Assembly: GCA_964597315.1 (NCBI GenBank)
Contig: CAZQXD010000038.1
Location: 1-37,197 of the forward strand
Direction: 5' to 3'
Length of the DNA stretch: 37,197 nt
Source of the DNA: CAZQXD01 sp964597315
GTDB lineage: Bacteria > Pseudomonadota > Gammaproteobacteria > Competibacterales > Competibacteraceae
Of the stretch, positions 22,610 to 29,903 are shown in pieces. The first letter of the stretch is position 1. Each line of letters begins with the position of its first letter. The notes beneath the pieces are model-generated. The model searched no databases and was not told where the DNA came from. It saw nothing but the letters and a program-made list of their open reading frames with translations. The position numbers were made by a program, and so were the translations under genes.

Positions 22610-22712
22610 GCTGTCGTGGCAACCGGTTTAGACGGCTTTCGCCCCTGGTGACGCAGTCTCCGCAGCGCCCGGCTACCCGGTCGGGCGTTACACCCACAAG
22701 GGGCCGCTCGTC

Positions 22713-23573
22713 ATGTTCGACATGGCTACTTCCAATCCGTCGGCGACTGCCTTGGGCGGTCGTCAACATCTGACGGTCGCAGACGCCAAGGCTCAGGTAT
22801 TCGCACACTGGCAACTGTTGGAGGCGCTGACCAGACGGCGCTTCCCCCAAAACGAAAATCTGGCCAGCGAGGCCGGGCTGTATGTGCTATCCCATTTGCA
22901 GGACCAAGACTGGCGACGGGTACGATGCTGGGAGGGCATGGGCCATTTTGCGTCGTTTCTATCCACCTTGGCCTCCCGGCTGCTCACAGATTTCTCTCGG
23001 GAGAAATTCGGCTACATCCGCAAACCCGCCTGGCTGGCCAAACAGACCGATCCAATCTGGGACCTGGCCTATCGTCTGCTGAAAGTGGACGGCTATCGAC
23101 GCCACGAAGCCATGGAAATCCTTTGTTTGCACCATCCTGAGCGGGACCGCTGGTTTATCGCCGATGTGGTCACGGCGGTGCTGCAACGCTGCCACAGCCA
23201 ACCTCGGTATCAGGAACAACAGGTGTCCATGGAGGCTTGCGCCGAACCCGTCGCCACGGGGGAGGGACCCGCCCAAGCCATGGAGTATCAGGACAAAGAA
23301 CTGCTGGAAGCCCTGCAAACCTGCCTGGAAGCTGACGGACCCACCCCCTCGACCATCAGCCGCCGGGTGACGGAACTGCTAGAGCGCCTGGAGCCACATC
23401 TGAATCTGGGCGAGGAAGACCGACTGCTGTTGCGACTGCGTTATCTGGACGGCCTGCGTATCCAGGCTATCGCCAAAATGCTGCATTTATCGGGAGACCC
23501 CTATAAGCGCTTCAATAAATTGATCGGACAGTTGCGCGAAACCTGCCGACGGGCCGGTGTATTGCCAGTCTGA
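22713..23573 (+). CDS. Divergent sigma-70/ECF-like sigma factor
   Basis: This 286-residue protein has a region-2-like helical core (about 40-105, including WEGMGHFASFLSTLASRLLTDFSREKFG) and a clear region-4 HTH at the C-terminus (about 230-280: LGEEDRLLLRLRYLDGLRIQAIAKMLHLSGDPYKRFNKLIGQLRE). A spacer of about 120 residues between them is longer than in ordinary ECF factors of about 190 residues. AAGGGG stands 9 nt before the ATG. The next gene encodes a membrane protein of anti-sigma layout 28 bp downstream, the usual pairing. The factor probably directs transcription of the six-gene envelope operon that starts here. The sigma assignment is based on pattern and context; confidence in region 4 is high and in region 2 moderate. 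Confidence 0.8.
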   Translation: MFDMATSNPSATALGGRQHLTVADAKAQVFAHWQLLEALTRRRFPQNENLASEAGLYVLSHLQDQDWRRVRCWEGMGHFASFLSTLASRLLTDFSREKFGYIRKPAWLAKQTDPIWDLAYRLLKVDGYRRHEAMEILCLHHPERDRWFIADVVTAVLQRCHSQPRYQEQQVSMEACAEPVATGEGPAQAMEYQDKELLEALQTCLEADGPTPSTISRRVTELLERLEPHLNLGEEDRLLLRLRYLDGLRIQAIAKMLHLSGDPYKRFNKLIGQLRETCRRAGVLPV

Positions 23574-23601
23574 AGGACTTATTCGCCAGGAGATCGACCC
23601 C

Positions 23602-24462
23602 ATGAACAATAACTTTCCACCTGAGAAAACGGAACGACTGGCGGCCCTGCTGGGCATCGGCGCCCAAACCCATCGCCACGACCCGCCGCCCCCTAGCGAC
23701 GAGCAACTGGCGGCCTTTATGGACGGACGGCTACAAGGAACCGAGCGGGAGGCCATGCTGGCCTATCTCAACCGCCACCCGGAATACCGCCATCGCTGGC
23801 TGGAAATCGCCAGCCAACTGGCCCACTTGACGCCCCCCGAGCAGGAGGCGGAAGCAGCGCCCGCGCCACAGCCGCGCCCATGGCTGACCATAGCCCGGCG
23901 CTGGATGCTGGCGGCCACCGCCCTGCCCGCCGCCGCCGCCGCCCTGCTGGCCGGCCTGTTGCTCTGGCCGGTGGCTGACCTGGAACGGCGGATTGATGCC
24001 GTCTATGCCGCCGCTGCCCCGGTGACGGAGCAGCCGGAGCTGCCCTGGGAGGGGACCGGCATGAGCTTTGGGCCGCTCACCCCCGCCCCGGCCGCCCGGG
24101 CCTTTGGGGCCGGGCTGTGGGACGGGCGTCTCGCCTTGGGGACCGTCGATGCCGACCGTCCCGGATTTCTGGAGCCGCCATCCGGCCAATCCTGGGCGGG
24201 GTCGGCCTGGAGCGATTACTATCTGCTAGGTCGCTGGCTGCTGCTGCTGCGGGCCGCGGCGGGCGTCGACACGCCCATTCTGGAGATTCAGGAACACCAA
24301 ACCATCCTGGCGGAACTGCGCCGCCGCCTGCAACAATCCGATACCCCGGAGGTCCACCAGACCCTGGCCGCCCTGGCTCTTCTGGAGCCGCTGCTGGCCA
24401 ACCCCGACAACCCGGCCCTGGCCCGGCGGCTGGAACTCATCATCGGGCAGTTGGCGCCATGA
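23602..24462 (+). CDS. Membrane anti-sigma-like protein, cysteine-less
   Basis: The 286-residue protein starts at ATG 23602 (GGAG 9 nt upstream). Residues about 33-68 (SDEQLAAFMDGRLQGTEREAMLAYLNRHPEYRHRWLEI) follow the anti-sigma-domain pattern, a helix, then D-G-L-...-E-R-...-L..HP.-R. The HxxxCxxC zinc motif is replaced by HPEYRHRW, so it would not bind zinc that way. One membrane helix spans about 101-124 (WMLAATALPAAAAALLAGLLLWPV). The C-terminal 160 residues are periplasmic with no known domain. It follows the sigma gene directly and overlaps the metallopeptidase gene by ATGA. The likely role is to hold the sigma factor at the membrane until an envelope signal arrives; the downstream peptidases might act on it (inference). 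Confidence 0.78.
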   Translation: MNNNFPPEKTERLAALLGIGAQTHRHDPPPPSDEQLAAFMDGRLQGTEREAMLAYLNRHPEYRHRWLEIASQLAHLTPPEQEAEAAPAPQPRPWLTIARRWMLAATALPAAAAALLAGLLLWPVADLERRIDAVYAAAAPVTEQPELPWEGTGMSFGPLTPAPAARAFGAGLWDGRLALGTVDADRPGFLEPPSGQSWAGSAWSDYYLLGRWLLLLRAAAGVDTPILEIQEHQTILAELRRRLQQSDTPEVHQTLAALALLEPLLANPDNPALARRLELIIGQLAP

Positions 24463-26210
24463 CAGCGATCCTGATTTTGCTACTGGCCTTGTTCTCGGGA
24501 ATGGTCCAGGCCCAACCCCGCAACGAGGTGGCCTTCTATATCGCCAGCTATGGGGAGGTAAGGCCGGACCAAAACCTCCAGGTGGCCCGCGCCCACCGGG
24601 TGTTCCAACGGGTCCGGCGGGTGGCCGACCGCAACGCCAAGCGCCCACCCCGGCTGGTGGTGGTGAACAGCCCCGCCAAGCCCTGGGCCGTGGCCCTCCC
24701 CGCCGGTCATATCGTGCTGTCCCTGGAGGCGGTGAACGCCTGTCACCGGGGGGCCGACGCCACCGAGGCGGAGGCCCGGCTGGCCTTTGTGATAGGCCAT
24801 GAACTGGCCCACCTGGCCGCCGATGACTTCTGGCACCATGAGGTCCACGGCTTTCTGGCCAGTCGACCTGGCGCTGGCCCTATCAACGCCTATCTGCGCA
24901 GCCAGCGGCACAACCGGGCGCGGGAACTGGCCGCCGACGACCGGGGCTATCTCTACGCAGCCATGGCCGGGTTCCCGGTGGAGTCCCTAGCCAAAAGGGG
25001 ATTTTTCGAACGTTGGATGGTCCAGCCCCAGACCCGGGTCGAGTCCTCCCATCCCAGCGCCAGGCAGCGGGCCACCCTACTGCGCGCCCGCCTTCAGAAC
25101 CTACGGGACAAGTTGGGGTTTTTCCATTTCGGGGTACGCCTGGGCCACTTCGACTACTGTGATGACGGGGTGTATTTTCTGCGGGAGTTCCAGAAGGTGT
25201 TTCCGGGACGGGAAGTACTCAACAATATCGGCTATTGTTACTTGAATATGGCCCTGAGGGAGATGTCCCCGGGGCGAGCGTATTTTTACTGGCTGCCCCT
25301 GGTGCTGGACACCGAGACCCGGGCAACGGGACTGCCAAGCCGGCAGACCGGAGACACCATCAAAAGCCTGCGCCAGGCCGCCAACGGCGAGGGCCATGGT
25401 TTCCTACAAGACGCCGTGGATTTCCTGTCCCGGGCCGCTGCCGCCGACGCCGCCTATTTGCCCGCCCGGCTCAATCTGGCTGCCGCCTACTTGTATCTGG
25501 GCGAACCCCACAAGGCTCGGGCGGTGATTCAGGAAGCTCTGGAACTGGCCCCCAGGGATTCGGTGACTCGGGTTTTGGAAGCCATCAGCCTCTATGAACA
25601 GAGCGACGCCGGCCTGGACCTGTGGCCGACTGCGGTGGAACGGCTAGAGAAATTCGCTGCCGGTTCGCCCCTGGCAGCCTTCAATCTGGCTCGGCTGCTG
25701 GAGGTTCGACCCCGGGCCACCGCCGCCCGGGATTACTGGAACCGGCTGGCCACGGGAATCGCCGACCTGCCCGGACCTTTGCGGGAGGTGGTCTGCGCCC
25801 GTCAGTCCCTGACGCCAGCCTGGCGGTGTGGAAACGAGCGACCGCGCGCGGCCCGCCCCTTGCCCTGGACCTGGCCGCTGCCCGCCGCCGGCCTGGCCCG
25901 GTTGTCCCAGGGTGACGCGGCCCGGCTCGCCGGCTGGCAAACGACCCCCTTCGACTGGTATCGGGGTCAGCTTCATGGCCGCATCTATCGCCGCCCGGAT
26001 GGCGGAGCGGAAGTCCTGGAACTGGATCGTTTCGTGCAAATGCAGGTGCTGCGCAATGGCAGTCTGGGCAGTGTGGCAACGCTGCCTGACTATTGCCCCC
26101 GGCCCTTGCGGCGGCGGGAACTGGCCCAGGGCGTGGTCTGGTCCTGCACGGACTGGGCGGCCCTGAGCCACGGCCAACGAATCACCGAAGTATGGTGGGT
26201 GGCCCGCTGA
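24459..26210 (+). CDS. Secreted M48-like zinc metallopeptidase with TPR-like repeats
   Basis: The 583-residue protein starts at ATG 24459, overlapping the anti-sigma stop (ATGA). A signal peptide is at about 1-18 (MTAILILLLALFSGMVQA). The metallopeptidase part has LAFVIGHELAHLAADD: HExxH with His114, Glu115 and His118. Glu156 in RARELAADDRG is the third zinc ligand, as in M48 (BepA/Oma1-type) enzymes. From about residue 320, helical repeats are TPR-like (FLSRAAAADAAYLPARLNLAAAYLYLGEPHKARAVIQEALELAPRD). The last 150 residues have no known domain and contain some cysteines. Periplasmic M48-TPR enzymes of the BepA type act in outer-membrane protein quality control; here the neighbouring exoprotein or CHAT protein may be the client (inference). 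Confidence 0.88.
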   Translation: MTAILILLLALFSGMVQAQPRNEVAFYIASYGEVRPDQNLQVARAHRVFQRVRRVADRNAKRPPRLVVVNSPAKPWAVALPAGHIVLSLEAVNACHRGADATEAEARLAFVIGHELAHLAADDFWHHEVHGFLASRPGAGPINAYLRSQRHNRARELAADDRGYLYAAMAGFPVESLAKRGFFERWMVQPQTRVESSHPSARQRATLLRARLQNLRDKLGFFHFGVRLGHFDYCDDGVYFLREFQKVFPGREVLNNIGYCYLNMALREMSPGRAYFYWLPLVLDTETRATGLPSRQTGDTIKSLRQAANGEGHGFLQDAVDFLSRAAAADAAYLPARLNLAAAYLYLGEPHKARAVIQEALELAPRDSVTRVLEAISLYEQSDAGLDLWPTAVERLEKFAAGSPLAAFNLARLLEVRPRATAARDYWNRLATGIADLPGPLREVVCARQSLTPAWRCGNERPRAARPLPWTWPLPAAGLARLSQGDAARLAGWQTTPFDWYRGQLHGRIYRRPDGGAEVLELDRFVQMQVLRNGSLGSVATLPDYCPRPLRRRELAQGVVWSCTDWAALSHGQRITEVWWVAR

Positions 26211-26255
26211 TTGCCACGAATAGCATACTGGTGAGCGTGCCCCGGAGGCAGCGCC

Positions 26256-28928
26256 ATGACCATGATAAGCAACAGAGCCACGCGCCGGGCGGCCTTTCTG
26301 GCCGGCCTGGTGGTTCCCGTCCCCGCCGCCGCCCAAGTCACCCTGGACGGCAGCCTCGGCCCCGCCACCGCCCTGAGCGGCCCCGCCTATCAGATCGGCG
26401 CCGAGCTAGGCCGCCAGGTGGGGGGGAATCTATTCCATAGTTTCAGCCGCTTCGACCTGAGGGCCGGGGACAGCGCCACTTTCAGCGGCCCGGACTCGGT
26501 GGCCCACATCATTGGCCGGATCACCGGCGGCCAGCCGTCCAGCATCGACGGGCTGATCCGCGCCACCATCCCCCAGGCCGACCTGTATCTGATCAATCCC
26601 GCCGGCATGGTCTTCGGTCCCAACGCCGCCCTGGACGTACCCGGTTCCTTCCACGCCGCCACCGCCACGACCGTGGAGCTGAGCGACGGCGGGCGTTTCC
26701 ATGCCCGCGACCCTGCTATTGCCACCCTCAGCGCCGCGCCCCCGGCGGCCTTCGGTTTTCTGGACGCCGATCCGAGCGCCTTGAGGGTGACCGGCAGCGG
26801 GCTGGCGGTGCCGGACGGGGCCAGCCTGTCCCTGCTGGGCGGGGAACTACGCATCGACGGAGCCACCCTGGAAGCGGTGTCCGGGCGGATCAACCTGGCC
26901 GCCCTGGGTGGGACCGGGCGGGTGAGCCTGGGGGCGGATGACCTGGATCAACAAGCCCCCGGGGGGGATATGACCCTGTCCGGCGCTCTGGTGGAGGCCA
27001 ACAACGGCGGCACGGTGCTTATCCGGGGCGGTCGGCTGGTGGTGGAGAATAGTTTGATTCTTACCCATAACTTCGGCGCAGGTCAGGGCGGCCTGATCGA
27101 TTTGCGCGCCCAGCATCTGGAACTGCTCGGCGGCGCCCTGCTCGACGCCACGACCTTCGGTCCAGGACAGGGCGGCGATATCCGGGCGCGGGTGACCGGC
27201 GCCGTACTCCTTGCCGGAGAAAACCCGGAATTGCTCGCGAGTACCAGAGATGATGATACCGGCATCAGCTTATTCGGCTTCAGCGGGATGCGGGTTGCCG
27301 CTTTCGGCGGAGCTGGCGGCGGTGATGCCGGTAGGCTGCAACTGTCCGCCGGCAATCTGCTTATCGACGACGGCGCCAAGCTGTTCGGTCAGACCTTTGG
27401 CGACGGGGCTGGCGGCGACCTGGAGATCGAGGTTGCGGATCTGCTCGAACTTGCCGGTGAAAACGCCTCGGGCGCCGGCAGCCTGATCACCACATCGTCC
27501 AGGGGCGCGGGCCGGGCCGGGAGCATCAGCGTGCGGGCCGGCCACCTGCGGGTGACCGAGGGTGGTCTGATCAGCTCTACGGCCTTTGCGTCGGGGGACG
27601 GCAACACCATCGATATCCAGGTGACCGGAGAGGTTCTGGTCAGCGGCGAAAGTAGTCTTGGACCGCCGAAAGGCAGCAGCACCATTGCGGTCCAAACCGC
27701 TTCAGAGGAGGCCAACGCCGGTCAGGGAGGCAGCCTGTTCCTGCGGGCCGGGTCCTTCACCTTGGCCGACGGCGGGATTATCACCTCCGACAGTTTCGGC
27801 CCCGGTCAGGGGGGTGACCTCACCCTGAACGTACTCGGGGACCTGACCCTTTCAGGTGTCGATAGCGAGGGCTTTGGTTCCCTGCTCTCCACGGCCGCCC
27901 AGGGCAAAGATACCAACGCCGGAAACGGCGGCCAGCTGTCCATCCACACCAGGCGCCTGCTGCTGACCGACGGCGGCACCATCAGTTCGTCTACTTTCGG
28001 ACCCGGAGGGGATGCCGGGCCAATATCCCTCCAGACCACCCACCTTAGCCTGGAAAATGGCGCGCTTATCAGCGCCGCGTCACTCGGCGCGGGCCAGGGA
28101 GGCAATATCGCCATTTCCGCCGCCACCGTATCTCTTGTGGACGGCAGCCAAATCAGTTCTTTTAGTGATAGCGTCGGCGGCAGCGGCGACATTCGCATCC
28201 AAACCGGCGAACTCCGCCTACTGGACGGCGGAGCCTTGTCCGCCAGCAGCATAAAAGGTACGGGCAGGGCCGGCGCCATCACCGTGGAGTCCACTGGCAA
28301 TCTGTTGCTGCTAAGAAACGGTCTGATCCAGACCACCGCCCGAAAGGCGGATGGGGGTAATATCCAGATCAGCGCCGGAGGCTTTCTAGCCCTACGGGAC
28401 AGCACGATCGCCACCAGCGTCCAGGGTGGGGCTGGCGACGGTGGCAATATCACCCTGGTTCCCCAGGTGCTGGCTCTCGACAATAGCCGGGTGGAGGCCA
28501 ACGCTTTCGGTGGCCGTGGCGGCAATATCGACATCAGCGTGATCCAACTGATCACCAATACCAACAGCCTCATTGAGGCTTCGTCCCAGCGCAGCATCGA
28601 TGGGACCATCACCATCGACGCCCCGGACACCGATATCAGCAGTTCCCTGGCCCTTTTGCCCGGCGCGTTCCTGGACGCTGCCACGGTCTTGCCCGATCCA
28701 TGCACCCAGCGGCTTGAGGGACACTCCATCCGGCTGTTCAGCCAACGCTATCAAAGACTGCCCGATTCGCCGGACGCCCTGCGCGTTACACCGGCTGTTG
28801 TCGATCCCACCCTGAACACCGCCCCCAGCGTGGGGGGCTATCCGCCCCCGGACCCCGTATCCGGCCCAGGGGACTATTTGGCCGCCACTGGCTGTCACAA
28901 CAAATCCAGTAAGGAGATAAAAAGATGA
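26256..28928 (+). CDS. Haemagglutinin-type (two-partner secretion) beta-helix exoprotein
   Basis: This 890-residue exoprotein has GGAGG 7 nt before the ATG. After a signal peptide (about 1-27), residues about 28-150 match the haemagglutination-activity/TPS domain, including the key NPAG block (114-117) in LINPAGMVFGPNAALDVPGSFHA. From about 230 to 790 the chain consists of many short parallel beta-helix rungs of the type GxGQGGxIxLxAxxLxLxDGAxIxS, repeated with phrases such as DGGIITSDSFGPGQGGDL. The C-terminal part has two cysteines (816 and 880) and is not helical. Such proteins normally leave the cell through a TpsB outer-membrane partner, which is absent from this window. It probably acts as an adhesin or surface scaffold. 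The stop overlaps the next ATG (ATGA). Confidence 0.93.
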   Translation: MTMISNRATRRAAFLAGLVVPVPAAAQVTLDGSLGPATALSGPAYQIGAELGRQVGGNLFHSFSRFDLRAGDSATFSGPDSVAHIIGRITGGQPSSIDGLIRATIPQADLYLINPAGMVFGPNAALDVPGSFHAATATTVELSDGGRFHARDPAIATLSAAPPAAFGFLDADPSALRVTGSGLAVPDGASLSLLGGELRIDGATLEAVSGRINLAALGGTGRVSLGADDLDQQAPGGDMTLSGALVEANNGGTVLIRGGRLVVENSLILTHNFGAGQGGLIDLRAQHLELLGGALLDATTFGPGQGGDIRARVTGAVLLAGENPELLASTRDDDTGISLFGFSGMRVAAFGGAGGGDAGRLQLSAGNLLIDDGAKLFGQTFGDGAGGDLEIEVADLLELAGENASGAGSLITTSSRGAGRAGSISVRAGHLRVTEGGLISSTAFASGDGNTIDIQVTGEVLVSGESSLGPPKGSSTIAVQTASEEANAGQGGSLFLRAGSFTLADGGIITSDSFGPGQGGDLTLNVLGDLTLSGVDSEGFGSLLSTAAQGKDTNAGNGGQLSIHTRRLLLTDGGTISSSTFGPGGDAGPISLQTTHLSLENGALISAASLGAGQGGNIAISAATVSLVDGSQISSFSDSVGGSGDIRIQTGELRLLDGGALSASSIKGTGRAGAITVESTGNLLLLRNGLIQTTARKADGGNIQISAGGFLALRDSTIATSVQGGAGDGGNITLVPQVLALDNSRVEANAFGGRGGNIDISVIQLITNTNSLIEASSQRSIDGTITIDAPDTDISSSLALLPGAFLDAATVLPDPCTQRLEGHSIRLFSQRYQRLPDSPDALRVTPAVVDPTLNTAPSVGGYPPPDPVSGPGDYLAATGCHNKSSKEIKR

Positions 28929-29884
28929 CCCTCCGAAAGTCACTGCTAAACCCCTTACCCTGCCACGCCCGGTCAGGGCTACTGCTGACCGGGCTGCTGC
29001 TTGCTGGCGGTGGCGCACTATTGCCATCCCTGCCCGCCGAGGCCACGGTGATGAGCTTCGGCAACCTGGAAACCCGCCGGGATGTGGATTTCGGCGTCGG
29101 ACCGGCAACGCTGGATATTCTGGTCCACACCTCTGACCCCAACTCGGGAACGACCAACGACCTCACCCTGGATACCGGCCTGGGCGGCGCGGCGGCGCTG
29201 GTGCCCGGCGCCAGCATCGATTTTCCCAATCTGGGGCTAAGCTTCTCCCCGGTGGTGGGCTTTGTGGGCGGCCCCGCCGTGGCGTCCCGAACCGTCCGTT
29301 CCGATAGCCCCTCCGTCGCCCCCGTTGCCTCGGCGGTAGCCGGTTTCACCCCCCCCACCTCCAAAGGTACAGCATTTGTCTCTACCTCTATCAGCAGACT
29401 ACCCCATCTCCCGCCCAGAGCGGCGGGCATCGTTCGGGACCCCTATCAGGTGGAAGCCGACGACTATATCTATAACCCCCTGATCAACGAAATACAGTTG
29501 GAGAGCACCCGAGACCGCGGCCTGGCGCTGCTATCCCTGGGGGGGGCCGATTCCAGTACCGGCAGCCTCTGGCAGTTGGATATCATCGCCCCGGCGTTTT
29601 TCGATTCCACCGCTGATCTAAGCATTAACTTCGTCAGCGACCCGAGCCTGGGTCTTGTGGATGCTCTGGTCGCTGAAAACTTACGCAACGCTTTCACGAT
29701 AGTAGGCGTCGGCATGGCTTCCCTGGCTGGCCATACCCTGTTCAGCACCACTTACAGCCCGACCACCACGGTGATCTTCGAGGAATTCATTCAAGCCGCC
29801 TCCACCGTTCCCGCCCCACCCGTGGCCCTGTTGCTAGGCCTCGGCCTGGCGGGACTCATGCTGACTCGCCGGGATGGCGGCTGA
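28925..29884 (+). CDS. PEP-CTERM-like surface protein of unknown function
   Basis: This 319-residue protein is translationally coupled to the exoprotein gene (ATGA; AAGGAG upstream). Residues about 1-40 form a signal peptide (RSGLLLTGLLLAGGGALL). The mature part is beta-rich and carries no recognised domain. The C-terminus VPAPPVALLLGLGLAGLMLTRRDGG has the layout of a PEP-CTERM tail (proline motif, hydrophobic helix, Arg-rich end), with VPAPP in place of VPEP, a variant sort. Exosortase would process it, but none is in the window. With the exoprotein it probably sits at the cell surface. It is followed within 20 bp by the CHAT gene. Confidence 0.8.
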   Translation: MTLRKSLLNPLPCHARSGLLLTGLLLAGGGALLPSLPAEATVMSFGNLETRRDVDFGVGPATLDILVHTSDPNSGTTNDLTLDTGLGGAAALVPGASIDFPNLGLSFSPVVGFVGGPAVASRTVRSDSPSVAPVASAVAGFTPPTSKGTAFVSTSISRLPHLPPRAAGIVRDPYQVEADDYIYNPLINEIQLESTRDRGLALLSLGGADSSTGSLWQLDIIAPAFFDSTADLSINFVSDPSLGLVDALVAENLRNAFTIVGVGMASLAGHTLFSTTYSPTTTVIFEEFIQAASTVPAPPVALLLGLGLAGLMLTRRDGG

Positions 29885-29903
29885 ACCGGTCAGGGTAGCC
29901 GCC

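Noticed and set aside
26945..28560. Repetitive nucleotide pattern as a possible CRISPR or tandem repeat array
   Set aside because: The periodicity is degenerate and comes from beta-helix rungs in the exoprotein coding sequence; there are no identical repeats with unique spacers.
27806..28729. 307-codon open frame on the minus strand inside the exoprotein gene
   Set aside because: It is antisense to a well-supported beta-helix gene, lacks a ribosome-binding site and its composition (many Pro, Ser, Arg) is that of a GC-rich shadow frame.
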